A stretch of DNA of 62,042 nucleotides from Phycisphaerae bacterium (GTDB lineage Bacteria; Planctomycetota; Phycisphaerae; UBA1845; UTPLA1), in the NCBI GenBank assembly GCA_016935885.1, contig JAFGQA010000304.1, positions 1-62,042 of the forward strand, in the 5' to 3' direction. The notes beneath the pieces were generated by a model. It did no database searches. It was not told where the DNA came from and saw nothing but the letters and a program-made list of their open reading frames with translations. The translations under genes and the position numbers were made by a program. Each line of letters opens with the position of its first letter. Position 1 is the first letter of the stretch. This document shows positions 25,602-34,858 of this stretch, in pieces.

Positions 25602-27599
25602 CTAGCCTGTTTGTCTCATTGACACCGATTTTCGAGCTGGGATATCTCCGCTGGCAAGATCACCAATCAGGTCAGCCAAGCGCTCCGACGCCTTGCCATC
25701 ATCCGCAACCAGGCAACGACGGATGAAATGATCCCGATTCTTATCATAGCCCGGAATAGCTCTTGTGCCCTCACGAACACATGCCGCAAGGACTGATGCC
25801 AGCTGCTCACCGTTTCGCACCTTGGCTGCCAGTGCATGCTTGACGTAGTACATTGAGTCAGCTTGTGCATTATCGATCACAACGACGGGTTTCTTGAGCA
25901 AGATGGCTTCGTATCCGATATTGGACCACAATGTGACCAAGACATTTGATGTTGCGAGCAACCCGTATAGATCAATGCTGTCATCCGTGATCCGATACCT
26001 GTTCTGATCCAGTCTGTCTCCCAGCGTCCTTTCGCATGCCGCATCTTTCTCAAGAGGGTGTTTCTTGACCACCAGAACCGCGTCCTGTTGGAGCGCCTCG
26101 GCCAACCACTGAAGTGCTCTCTTCTTCAGCGCAAGATGTGCCTCGTTGAGGATCCAGTCCGAAGCAAAGCAGACGATCGGGGCGCTAGGCGGGAGATCCA
26201 ATTGCTGGCGAATGAGATGCTCCTGAAAATCCTTCCTTAAGAGGATATCATCAAACCGACACGCACCAACGGCAACCAGAGCACAGTCCCGCGGAGGAGA
26301 TTCACGCGTTCGATGAGCGTCGACAATATCTGGCCCAAACAGAGCCACGGCCGAAAACCCGTAGGTACGCTTGTAAGCCTGCGTTGCAGCGTGGGGTACC
26401 ATCACACTCGGGATGTGACTCTCCTTCGCAGCAAGCGCGAGACAAGCCGTATCGTATCCTTCATTGACAGCCACGACAACCCTTGGGCGCAAATGAGACC
26501 AAACGGCCTTATGCACGTCTAGACGACTCTTCACGCTCGCAGAGACAGCTCCCCCCAAGATTGCAGACAATTCGTCATGGCAACTCTCAAACTCTACAGG
26601 CAGGTCACCATCATACGAATACCGCAACTCAATGGCAGGACGATCGCCTCGATGCGCCACATCTCCTGATTCCACATCTTGCAGACGAACGCATGGGTAG
26701 GACAACTCATCTGTGGCAAAACCGTTGGGTTGATTACTCAGGTCGATGAGAACAACTTCGAATCCGTTTTCTCGCAGTATGCCCGCACATCTCCTGACAA
26801 TGACATAGTGAACAGAATGAGAGATGTAGAACATGATCACAGGTTTCTTCAAGGCGGCTATGCGTTTGAGCACCCGCCGTGCAACCGAGCTTTTCTCTGT
26901 TCTCCGAGTCCTAGCCCACGCTTTTCGTAGAGATTTCCTCGCCACGAGCCCAACGTTAGTCACGTGCTGCCGGAACGTGTAGCGGAGCCCCGCCAACTTC
27001 AACAGAAAAGACAAGAACCTACTGGCCTGCAAAGACTTCTTTATCCGGCCTTTAAGGGCGGTGACATGGATTACTGCGCGACATCCCGGCGCTGGGGCGC
27101 CATTGGACGAAGGCATAGGAGACAGAACCCGTTTCCCGGAAATGCGACGGAATGTGATACCTCGTTGCTGCAGATGAGCGGAGAGGAGGAGGCCCAGGAA
27201 GACGTGGTCGGATACAAGGGTCACATCATCGCCTCCCCGAGCTGTCTCATCGAGAAGCCCGTACATAGTATCCCAAACAGAGTCTAGGTCGTACCACAGA
27301 CTCTCAAACAACCACCAGCGATACACATCTCGCTCTGGCACTGAGAGGGGCCGGCCATCGACTCGAATGGCATCAGCCAGACTTGTCGCCCAGTCATCAA
27401 ACATCTCCATGTCACCCCAGATATCCACAGATGTGTATTTTGACGATGAGCGAAAGCGCTCGTTGCCCCTTGCCACATTAGGGTGGTCACAATGAATGTC
27501 ACCGAACGCAACAACAAGATCAAACCCCTTCAGGTTCAACACCCCGGGGAAGTGGAGCCCTGCGCTTGATGTGTGATGATCCAATACCGCGATTCTCAC
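25602..27599 (-). CDS. Large capsule-type protein, CDP-glycerol glycerophosphotransferase/GT-B-like
   Basis: A 665-residue protein, first gene of the lower-GC island. The C-terminal half has a GT-B-like layout: VVAVNEGYDTACLALAAKES, SVMVPHAATQAYKRTY, PIVCFASDWILNEAHLALKK, then LLATSNVLVTLWSNIGYEAI followed by KKPVVVID, which resembles the donor site of CDP-glycerol glycerophosphotransferase/SpsB-like and capsule-modifying proteins. The N-terminal half (IAVLDHHTSSAGLHFPGVL at the start) is unassigned. Start GTG at 27599. Given the sps-like gene set upstream, it may attach the island's nonulosonate or a phosphoglycerol-like group (inference). Confidence 0.65.
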   Translation of the reverse strand: MRIAVLDHHTSSAGLHFPGVLNLKGFDLVVAFGDIHCDHPNVARGNERFRSSSKYTSVDIWGDMEMFDDWATSLADAIRVDGRPLSVPERDVYRWWLFESLWYDLDSVWDTMYGLLDETARGGDDVTLVSDHVFLGLLLSAHLQQRGITFRRISGKRVLSPMPSSNGAPAPGCRAVIHVTALKGRIKKSLQASRFLSFLLKLAGLRYTFRQHVTNVGLVARKSLRKAWARTRRTEKSSVARRVLKRIAALKKPVIMFYISHSVHYVIVRRCAGILRENGFEVVLIDLSNQPNGFATDELSYPCVRLQDVESGDVAHRGDRPAIELRYSYDGDLPVEFESCHDELSAILGGAVSASVKSRLDVHKAVWSHLRPRVVVAVNEGYDTACLALAAKESHIPSVMVPHAATQAYKRTYGFSAVALFGPDIVDAHRTRESPPRDCALVAVGACRFDDILLRKDFQEHLIRQQLDLPPSAPIVCFASDWILNEAHLALKKRALQWLAEALQQDAVLVVKKHPLEKDAACERTLGDRLDQNRYRITDDSIDLYGLLATSNVLVTLWSNIGYEAILLKKPVVVIDNAQADSMYYVKHALAAKVRNGEQLASVLAACVREGTRAIPGYDKNRDHFIRRCLVADDGKASERLADLIGDLASGDIPARKSVSMRQTG

Positions 27600-27983
27600 C
27601 AGATTCGCCCTACTAGCTGAGCCACGTCGCTGTCAGTTGTCGGAGATTCTCCGCTGCGTGCAGTCGACAAGACCGTCGAGTACCTTTCTCCTGTTCTCTT
27701 GGGCACTGCGCCTCGCACAAGATCATGCCCCACCCTTCGACCCGAACCACTGAAAGACCTGTGTAAACGTGTGACACTCGCAAGCCGGACCTCTGGTCAC
27801 AAGCCGCGTTTGAGCCTCCTGCAACGTGCTGGCGGCCTGTTCTTCACAACCAACTTGTGTTCCATTTCCTTTTCACCTAGCACTGCCAGAGGCCAACCGT
27901 GGTCAATGGTCCAGCTTCCTTGGGGTAAGCCGGAAGTAGGGCTACGAACCGCGCGCCTTTTCCCAACGCTGACAGAGCGTTGC
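27600..27983. other. 384-base gap without an identifiable gene
   Basis: The gap lies between two island genes. It contains only a short hairpin beside the stop of the 27984 gene, and frames without recognisable domains. It may contain the promoter for the 25602 gene, but I see no good -35/-10 pair. Confidence 0.5.
27964..27982 (-). terminator. Possible terminator hairpin
   Basis: A perfect 7-bp stem (CAACGCT / AGCGTTG) with a 5-base loop, starting 2 bases after the TGA of the 27984-29096 gene. On the minus strand it is followed by GGGAAAAGG rather than a T-run, so intrinsic termination would be weak. Confidence 0.35.
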
Positions 27984-29096
27984 TCAATATGCGTTTACGC
28001 AGAGCTCACTTGCTCCCAAGAGTGCGAACCTGTCCACTATGCGCCGGGGGGCCCATATCTCGCCACAAGCCCAAGTCTTTGCTGCAGAGATGATCTGACC
28101 TCTCGATCTGCACACCAGAACATGGAAGTCAGGACCCGGCAGCACATGCTCCATTCTCCTGACCAACTTGGATCTCGTCACAATGAACTTGGTACACAGC
28201 CGCCTGAGGTACGACCATTCGATAAGTTCCACCTCATTCTCTATGAGGAGCGCTATTGAACGGGATGATACCCGATCCAATGAGGAGCCAATTGGGACGA
28301 CAGGGGAATCCGATCTCATCAACATCGAATGATTATGCTCACGCCTGTCTTCTCGAATCAGATCACGAAGAAGAGCCAACACTCTCTTTCTGCCCGATGA
28401 GTCTTCCCAGCGGGAATACTGATTGTACCTAGTCATCAAGACTTTGACGGCCGGAAGATCAGCGAGTGCGGAAAAGATAATTTCAGTGTGGTTGATACAA
28501 GAAGTCTTTTCTTGTCCCGGCTTCAATCGGGCCAACGTGTTACGGTCATATTCCAGAACGTGGACCCAATCTACGCCAAGCGTTAGTAGTGCTGCGATCC
28601 TTTTAGCTCCTTTGAGGGGGACGATTTCACCGAGTGAGTTCTCGGTAACTGGCACAGGCTTTGCCAGGTTGAAGCCGCGACTAGTGATTGCCTTGTAGAT
28701 AGCGACCACGTTTCGCAAGACAGCACGACTCCTTTCGGCCGACGACCTGTTGACAATGATTTCATACTGATAGAGCGGTGCAGATTCTGCCCGAGCCCAG
28801 AAGGCGTCCGAATCCTGATCACACCCTTCAACATCATTGAGATAATACCCCGTTAAAAAGTCTACCATAAGCCAAGTCAATGGCGTGTACGGGTAGGTGA
28901 GTTCCACGCATGGCATCCGATATCGTACGATCTGCCGCGCGCCCTCTTCGAAGCGACGAGCAACAGGGTCACCGTACGGCTTTTCTTGATAAAAATAGGC
29001 GATGCCCCGCGTCCTCTTTGAGAATTGTGCATCGAAAGCGAGGTCTTCCCGGTGTTCCCGGCTCGCACCTTCCTTGCTAAGCCATTTGCTATCCAT
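27984..29096 (-). CDS. Unrecognised protein, distantly ParB-like segment
   Basis: A 370-residue protein I cannot place in a family. Around residues 140-185 the order VPVTENSLGEIVPLKGAK then RIAALLTLGVD and VHVLEYDR recalls the I-x-DGxHRxAAxxxxG pattern of ParB/sulfiredoxin-like domains, but the DG(H/Q)R core is replaced by KGAKR. VELTYPYTPLTWLMVDFL near 65-85 is hydrophobic, though no clear membrane helix or signal peptide is present. Base composition is low for this window (a sample line at 28441 has 27 G+C of 60). It lies between the aminotransferase and the large GT-B-like protein of the sps-like island. Confidence 0.7.
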   Translation of the reverse strand: MDSKWLSKEGASREHREDLAFDAQFSKRTRGIAYFYQEKPYGDPVARRFEEGARQIVRYRMPCVELTYPYTPLTWLMVDFLTGYYLNDVEGCDQDSDAFWARAESAPLYQYEIIVNRSSAERSRAVLRNVVAIYKAITSRGFNLAKPVPVTENSLGEIVPLKGAKRIAALLTLGVDWVHVLEYDRNTLARLKPGQEKTSCINHTEIIFSALADLPAVKVLMTRYNQYSRWEDSSGRKRVLALLRDLIREDRREHNHSMLMRSDSPVVPIGSSLDRVSSRSIALLIENEVELIEWSYLRRLCTKFIVTRSKLVRRMEHVLPGPDFHVLVCRSRGQIISAAKTWACGEIWAPRRIVDRFALLGASELCVNAY

Positions 29097-29143
29097 GCAC
29101 CCCGTCTTGACCTTCTAACACGACATGGCACGCTACTGACGAC

Positions 29144-30340
29144 CTAGCTGAAATACTGGACGGTCTTGTACAGCGCCTCTATCTTCGGCTCAGCTTCCTC
29201 GGCACTGCCGTAATTGGTCACGAATTGCATCAGTCTCGGCTGTAGCTCCTCCGCCACAGGGCAGATACCTCTTCGATACTGCAAGTCACCATAGTAGTGC
29301 GGTGCAATTCTCTTGTAGGCTCCCGATTCTATCAACGTCTCCTCATAGGTCAACGCCCATGCCGCGTAGATCCCATCTCCCCCGAACTCAGCGTACTTGT
29401 TCCGGAAGCTCCGCCATGAAACGTCATCGCGTTCGTATTTCACTGCGTACGTCCAATACGTGTTCTTGTACCCCGCGGGGTTGAATTGAGGAATCATATA
29501 GCCGCAATCTCTCACCACATCGTCATACATCAAAGCGATCTTGGTCCTGAGATCAATGAAGAAATCTATCCTCTCGATCTGAGCAAGACCCAGCGCCGCA
29601 GCAACTTCAGGAAGTCGGTAGTTCAGACCCAATGAATCATGCCGCTTGTAGTTCGGATCCTGGAAGATGTTCTTATTAATTCGGACTCTGCCGTCTGCCG
29701 ACTTCAGGCTGGCGTAGCCGAGACAACCAAACTTCCTCATCAAGACCGCATATTCTTCCTCGTCTGTCACTTGAATACCGCCATCCCCCGTTGTAATCTG
29801 CTTCGAACTCTCGAGGCTGTAGCTCGTGATATCAGCCACCCCGCCGATAGGACGCCCCTTGTATATGGCCATGTGGGCTTGAGCAGCATCGTTGACCACA
29901 CCAATGTTTCGTTCTCTAGCTGCCTCCATAATCGGATCGAGATCGCAACACAGACCGTAAAGCGAAACCGGCATTATCGCTTTCGTCCTATCTGTAATCT
30001 TTCGCCGTACATCCTCGGGATCAACATTGAAGGTATGTGGATCAACATCCGCGAAGACAGGTATCGCGTTTCGCGCAAAGATAACGGCTACGTTACTGAT
30101 AACGGTGAGGGGAGGGATTATGACCTCATCGCCCGCATTCACATCAAGAGCGTGCAGCGCAGCGTGCAGTGTTGACGTCCCAGAGTTGAAAGTGACTGCG
30201 TACCTCGCGCCAACCTTTTCAGCAAACGCCTGCTCAAATCGTTTGTTCATTCCTCCGGATGTTCCTGAGCCAAAACCCGAATCAATTACTTCTCTCAGAT
30301 ACTTGAGCTCATTTCCGGCAAAGCGCCACGTGTTCTTCAT
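29144..30340 (-). CDS. DegT/DnrJ/EryC1 sugar aminotransferase
   Basis: A 398-residue PLP-dependent sugar aminotransferase. NSGTSTLHAALHAL binds the cofactor phosphate, VVNDAAQAHMAIYKGR holds the Asp that contacts the pyridine ring, and SLESSKQITTGDGG contains the Schiff-base Lys. It differs from the WbpE-like pair in lacking the SFYPGKN loop and in its longer C-terminus. A second DegT domain is fused in the protein at 32321, so the island has two aminotransferases. It could make the 4-amino sugar precursor of the nonulosonate or of a separate amino sugar. The ATG at 30340 follows GGGGGCGG. Confidence 0.88.
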   Translation of the reverse strand: MKNTWRFAGNELKYLREVIDSGFGSGTSGGMNKRFEQAFAEKVGARYAVTFNSGTSTLHAALHALDVNAGDEVIIPPLTVISNVAVIFARNAIPVFADVDPHTFNVDPEDVRRKITDRTKAIMPVSLYGLCCDLDPIMEAARERNIGVVNDAAQAHMAIYKGRPIGGVADITSYSLESSKQITTGDGGIQVTDEEEYAVLMRKFGCLGYASLKSADGRVRINKNIFQDPNYKRHDSLGLNYRLPEVAAALGLAQIERIDFFIDLRTKIALMYDDVVRDCGYMIPQFNPAGYKNTYWTYAVKYERDDVSWRSFRNKYAEFGGDGIYAAWALTYEETLIESGAYKRIAPHYYGDLQYRRGICPVAEELQPRLMQFVTNYGSAEEAEPKIEALYKTVQYFS

Positions 30341-30475
30341 GATTACCGCCCCCAGATTAACTAATCGATCATCCTGAGATTCGTTCTTTCCCTCACCTTC
30401 AGGATGCTTGCTTCATATGGCACACCAGAACGAGCTTGAAACGTACACAAACCCAAGAAGCACGACTAGCCGACA

Positions 30476-31519
30476 TCAAATGCCTTCCATGCCCACGTAC
30501 GCTTGATCAGCCTCCGCAAGGGAGACCCACCTGCCTTGCGCGGCGCTCATCTCGGTTGCCACCAAGAAGCTCGACAGCATGCGGTCGTCTGCCCATCCCT
30601 TTGGATACACCGAAGCGTTTTGGACGAAATCTGCAAAACCCAGGATTTCGGCCCGATAGGTCTGTTCCAGATCATACCCACAGAGAAGACGCCTTTCTCC
30701 TGGGTGGAAGATCTCCGTCTTATCCGATTTGATGTCCGCGCACATGATCCAGGGGTCAGATCCCACTTCAAAAGCGAGCGTCCGGGCCGATGTCACAATC
30801 CGCCCCCCTCTCGCGGGCAAGCGGTCATGAAGGTCAATGGTCACTAGACCACGCGCGCCGTTTTCCATTTCGATCATTATGTGATACGCGTCATCAGCCC
30901 TGAAGGGCAAGGGGCTGACGTGCCCATGATAGGCTGCTACGCGCGCAGGTCGTCCCAAGACCATCAGAATCCAGTCGCCTTCGAAGTGCACCATCTCTCT
31001 GCCCGCGCCAGTCTTAAGCTGGGTGGCGTAGAAGTTGCTGGAGTCCTCACCAGGATGCCAAAGGGGCAAATAGGAAGCATAATGATATCTGAACGTTGAA
31101 ACTGTAGCGCCCTCCGCGATCACCCCGGCAACCTGCTCTCTTAGCATCTGGAATAGAGGATGGTAATACCACGTCGCCGATGGCACGCCCAACACACCCG
31201 TCCTCTCCTCATTGTGGCGGAACCATGCCGCGGGAGGGCGGAGGACACCAACTTCGCAGAAGAAACAGCAGTGCCTCTCGTAGCAAAGCTGAATGTACCC
31301 CACGTGTGTGTCCGGGGGGGCGCAGATGACGACTGCCTCCGGCCGCAGCTCAAACAGCTCATCCAGGGATCTCGCTCCGCGCGTTGCCGGATAGCATGCC
31401 TCACAAACTGCAATTCTGTCAGGATTGGTGTCCCAAAGGATGATCTCATGCCCCGCACCCAGAAGGTCCCGCACACGCCTTCTTCCCATCGACCCAAGTC
31501 CAATCACACCGAATCTCAC
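30476..31519 (-). CDS. Gfo/Idh/MocA oxidoreductase
   Basis: A 347-residue dehydrogenase with the NAD motif FGVIGLGSMGRRRVRDL at the N-terminus. The usual EKP is replaced by CEVGVLRP at the corresponding position, so the catalytic Lys of the family seems to be missing or moved. The C-terminal beta-sheet domain is present (GARGLVTIDLHDRLPARGG). Only 6 bases separate it from spsF. Members of this family accompany nonulosonate genes in other loci, but the step they perform is not generally known. The loss of the EKP Lys makes the reaction less certain. Confidence 0.75.
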   Translation of the reverse strand: MRFGVIGLGSMGRRRVRDLLGAGHEIILWDTNPDRIAVCEACYPATRGARSLDELFELRPEAVVICAPPDTHVGYIQLCYERHCCFFCEVGVLRPPAAWFRHNEERTGVLGVPSATWYYHPLFQMLREQVAGVIAEGATVSTFRYHYASYLPLWHPGEDSSNFYATQLKTGAGREMVHFEGDWILMVLGRPARVAAYHGHVSPLPFRADDAYHIMIEMENGARGLVTIDLHDRLPARGGRIVTSARTLAFEVGSDPWIMCADIKSDKTEIFHPGERRLLCGYDLEQTYRAEILGFADFVQNASVYPKGWADDRMLSSFLVATEMSAAQGRWVSLAEADQAYVGMEGI

Positions 31520-31525
31520 TGCATC

Positions 31526-32317
31526 TCACCCTTTCTTTCGCACGAGTCTTCCAGCTTTGCGACGCCACCTTTGCCAGTAGACTTCGTTCAGCTTCCTATT
31601 GATGTCCATCAATTCGGGTTTCTCCTTCAGAAGCTTCTCCAAATCCTCTGCCCCGAAAACGCTCCCCGGCTCGTACAGCTCATCCATGACTGCGCGAAGG
31701 AACGCCAAATCCTCCGGGTAATCCATGGTGAACCGGGCCGGGCTCGAAGCGCCCTTCCGGGGCTCCCCCTTAATGAGCACGCTGTTGACCCAACCCGTCT
31801 CCGTGAAAAGCAGTTCATAGCCGGTATCCATCTGTTCTCTCCCTTTCCGCTCCACAAGAACAGCTAGGGCATCGCGAGTGAATGCTCTTGGCGCGAGCCC
31901 GAGAGCTAGGCCTCGCACACCAACAAAACCTGTGCCAGGATGACCTATAAGGTAGTCTAGGACTCTATCCATGGAGCTAGGATCGCACAAAGGATCATCC
32001 CCATCTGATTCTAGGATAAGGTCGATGTCATATTCTACTGCGGCATCGTGGAATCGCTTGACGATGTCATCCTCGCTGCCCCGAAAGCATCGCAATCCGT
32101 GTTTGCCACAAAAAACGTCCAAAGCATCGTCAGTTCTCTTTTGCGTCGTGCACACAATGATGTCACGGGGTCCCCTGATGTACTTGCACGCCAAGACACG
32201 TTGCACGAGGTGATAAAGAACGGGGTTCCCCTTCAGATCTGCCAAACACTTGCCGGGTAGTCGCTCGGACTCCATCCGAACCGGAATGAAACAAGCAATT
32301 CTTGGGTCCGTTGGCAT
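31526..32317 (-). CDS. spsF: SpsF-like cytidylyltransferase
   Basis: A 263-residue nucleotidyltransferase of the SpsF/acylneuraminate cytidylyltransferase group. IPVRMESERLPGKCLADLKG at residues 11-30 is the nucleotide-binding signature. LILESDGDDPLCDPSSMD is the metal-site strand, and ARFTMDYPEDLAFLRAVM is the conserved C-terminal substrate segment. It should activate the island's nonulosonate to a CMP-sugar. It begins 3 bases after the stop of the tri-domain fusion, whose first domain looks like a degenerate copy of this fold. Confidence 0.88.
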   Translation of the reverse strand: MPTDPRIACFIPVRMESERLPGKCLADLKGNPVLYHLVQRVLACKYIRGPRDIIVCTTQKRTDDALDVFCGKHGLRCFRGSEDDIVKRFHDAAVEYDIDLILESDGDDPLCDPSSMDRVLDYLIGHPGTGFVGVRGLALGLAPRAFTRDALAVLVERKGREQMDTGYELLFTETGWVNSVLIKGEPRKGASSPARFTMDYPEDLAFLRAVMDELYEPGSVFGAEDLEKLLKEKPELMDINRKLNEVYWQRWRRKAGRLVRKKG

Positions 32318-32320
32318 TGT

Positions 32321-34858
32321 TCAGTGTCCTTTCGTAACGGAATTTCTGACAGCTTCCGAGACCAAGTCGACCTGCTCATCCGTCATGTGGCTAAACAAGG
32401 GAAGACAAAGAACCTGCCCGGCCACCTTTTGGGTTACGCGCAGATGATGATCTTCGCGGCAGTACCGTTTGAAGGCTGTCATCATGTGAAGAGGCGGATA
32501 GAAGTACTTCTTTGTCTGAATGCGCAGCGAACGAAGATCGGCCTCCACTTGGTCACGCGTAACGCCCGTGGTAGACTCATCAATGAGAATGGCCAAGTCC
32601 TTGTACACACTCACAGCAGGCGATGCGACTTGCTGATACCTGACGCCTTTCAGATCGGCGAGGTTATCCATATATCTGTCAACGAGCGACAATCGCCTCG
32701 CAATCAACTCGTCCACGCGACCAAGCGTCTCCAAGGCCATGGCCGCATGAAACTCGCTCATCTTGCCGTTTAGACCGAAGGTCATAATGTTGTAGTCTGC
32801 CCCGGATCCATAGTTCCTGAGAAGGCGCAGTTTCTCAGCCAGCGCACTGTCGTCTGTAGTGATCAACCCGCCTTCGCCAGCCGTTATGATCTTCGTACCA
32901 GACAGGCTGAAAACCTCTGCCATGCCAAAGGATCCTACTTTCTGTTGGTTCCAAACGCTCCCGAACGCATGGGCGGCATCGAAAAGCAGTGGTATCTCGT
33001 GCTCGTAGCAGAGGTGTTCGAGCTTGTCCGGCGAACAGGGGTTCCCGAAGATGTGTACCCCCAATACAGCACGAGTTCTAGCCGTGATCCGCTCCTTCAC
33101 GGAATCGGGGTCCAGGTTGAAGCTACTCTCCTCGATGTCGGCAAAAACGGGCTCCAAGCCATTCCAGACAATGGCAATGCCCGTCGCGCCAAAAGTGAAA
33201 CTAGGGACGATGATCTCTCCCTCCTCGAAGCCAAGGGCCCGAATGAGCAGAAGGAGACCGGTCGTCCCGCTCGTGATGGCCACACAGTGCCCCACCCCTA
33301 GGTATTTCGCCACGCGCTCTTCTAGTTGCTCGCATTGCTTGCCGAAGTTGCTGAGCATTTTCGTTTGGAAGATGTCTTTCATTCTGGCAGCCAGATTGTC
33401 AAACAAGGGTAGCGTGGGTTGCGCTACAGGCATGATTTCTGTTCCCTCGTTGTCTCTTCTTCGAGACGAGTAGATATTCTCGGAGCTGCTCATGTACATC
33501 CTGGGTTTGGCAGCGCCTAGTGTCTGATTGTCAGGAACATCACGCACCACCGGAGACCCAGCCCCAACGAAACAGTCTTTGCCCACGGTAACGTCCGGGA
33601 TGATCGACGCTCCTATGCCCACAAACGCCCCCTGTCGAACCTTCACTCGGCCAGCAAGGCGGGCGCCTGGCCCCACATGAGAGTATTCCTCTACGGTGCA
33701 GTCGTGTTCGATAACAGCACCCGTATTGACAATGGCGCAATCACCTATGGTCGCACCGTGATTGACCACACAGGCTGCGCCAAGGAATACCCCTTCGCCT
33801 ATTTTGGCCTGCTTCGATACGACCGCTGTCGGGTGCCTAAGCGTAATGAACTTCTTGCCCTGTCTGTCTGCATCCCGATGCAGACTCCGCCGCCCATCGT
33901 TGTCACCGACAGCGGGAAAAAAGCGAAAGTTGGGGGGAACAAGATCAAGGTCCTCTGTAGATCCGATGACGGGAATGTTCTCGACTAGGGCGCCGTACAA
34001 CCTATCTGCACGGTCCAGCACTGCCACAGGTCTATATTTCTCATCGTGATAGAGCGTTTCCAGTACGGAACCGCAGTGACCATCCAGACGACCCCCCATC
34101 AATATCAGCGGTTCTCTTGGCAACAGTTCTTCCTTCAGTGCATAGGTTTTCTCCACAATGGAAACCCATTTCCCTATTCGGCAGCGCCTGGATTGGGCGC
34201 CCGAAGTGCGGTAAGACGCCAGCGCGAGCAAATTCTCGTCGGATTTCTCTCGGTGTTCCCTCAAAGCTTCTTCCATTCGAGCGAGATCTTCCTCTAGAAG
34301 AAGAGCGCAGAACCTGCACCGACGGCGGACCACTTTTAGTTTGGGTGTTGCAAGTGGTTTCTGGGGAAACAAAACCGGATTGAGCAGGAAGGTTTCGTAG
34401 TTCGCGCCATCCAACGGCGACTGAAGGAGCCCAGCACTTTGCTCAAGAACTGAAACGCTTACGCCAATCACTCTCAAACCGCAAGGGAAATCAGAATTAC
34501 AGAAGACTGCTTCATATTCCTTTGGATTCTGCAGAACAGAACTGCTCACCTCGTCTAGCACAAGCACTGAAAGCGGCGAATACACGTCGATCAGCAAGAG
34601 CCTTTCCAGCCTCTCTCTTCGGCACAGTTCAGCCAGCGCGTGTGCCAGTCCCCCTTCCTCTGCATCAACGTCAGCTTGCGAATGCTCCTGCCATGCAGGG
34701 CTCGTGCCACTCCCCACAAAGTAGACGTCCAGATTTCTCAGAAGTGCACATCGACTCCAGAGAGCAGCCCAGCATTCATGCAATCGCGCGTCATACTCCT
34801 CTTCAACCCCAAGCCAGCCCCGTCCCAAATCCCCAATAATCGCGACACCAAATGTCAT
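32321..34858 (-). CDS. Tri-domain fusion: degenerate SpsF-like, PglD-like acetyltransferase, DegT aminotransferase
   Basis: An 845-residue protein. Residues 1-205 follow the layout of the SpsF protein encoded next door: LERLLLIDVYSPLS matches the DGDDPL strand, YETFLLNP matches YELLFTE, and CRFCALLLEEDLARMEEAL matches ARFTMDYPEDLAFLRAVM. The N-terminal R-x-x-S-x-RLPGK loop is absent, so catalysis is unlikely. Residues 248-455 are PglD-like: PLILMGGRLDGHCGSVLETL, then hexapeptide repeats with HGATIGDCAIVNTGAVIEHD carrying the likely catalytic His. Residues 476-845 are a DegT aminotransferase with Schiff-base Lys near 656 in SLSGTKIITAGEGG. An internal ATG at 33433, preceded by GAGGG, could also give the aminotransferase alone. 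Acetyltransferase and aminotransferase correspond to consecutive steps of legionaminate-type pathways. Confidence 0.8.
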   Translation of the reverse strand: MTFGVAIIGDLGRGWLGVEEEYDARLHECWAALWSRCALLRNLDVYFVGSGTSPAWQEHSQADVDAEEGGLAHALAELCRRERLERLLLIDVYSPLSVLVLDEVSSSVLQNPKEYEAVFCNSDFPCGLRVIGVSVSVLEQSAGLLQSPLDGANYETFLLNPVLFPQKPLATPKLKVVRRRCRFCALLLEEDLARMEEALREHREKSDENLLALASYRTSGAQSRRCRIGKWVSIVEKTYALKEELLPREPLILMGGRLDGHCGSVLETLYHDEKYRPVAVLDRADRLYGALVENIPVIGSTEDLDLVPPNFRFFPAVGDNDGRRSLHRDADRQGKKFITLRHPTAVVSKQAKIGEGVFLGAACVVNHGATIGDCAIVNTGAVIEHDCTVEEYSHVGPGARLAGRVKVRQGAFVGIGASIIPDVTVGKDCFVGAGSPVVRDVPDNQTLGAAKPRMYMSSSENIYSSRRRDNEGTEIMPVAQPTLPLFDNLAARMKDIFQTKMLSNFGKQCEQLEERVAKYLGVGHCVAITSGTTGLLLLIRALGFEEGEIIVPSFTFGATGIAIVWNGLEPVFADIEESSFNLDPDSVKERITARTRAVLGVHIFGNPCSPDKLEHLCYEHEIPLLFDAAHAFGSVWNQQKVGSFGMAEVFSLSGTKIITAGEGGLITTDDSALAEKLRLLRNYGSGADYNIMTFGLNGKMSEFHAAMALETLGRVDELIARRLSLVDRYMDNLADLKGVRYQQVASPAVSVYKDLAILIDESTTGVTRDQVEADLRSLRIQTKKYFYPPLHMMTAFKRYCREDHHLRVTQKVAGQVLCLPLFSHMTDEQVDLVSEAVRNSVTKGH

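Noticed and set aside
27699..28259. A 186-codon plus-strand frame covering the 27600-27983 gap
   Set aside because: Most of its length is antisense to the 27984-29096 gene. No motif or start signal.
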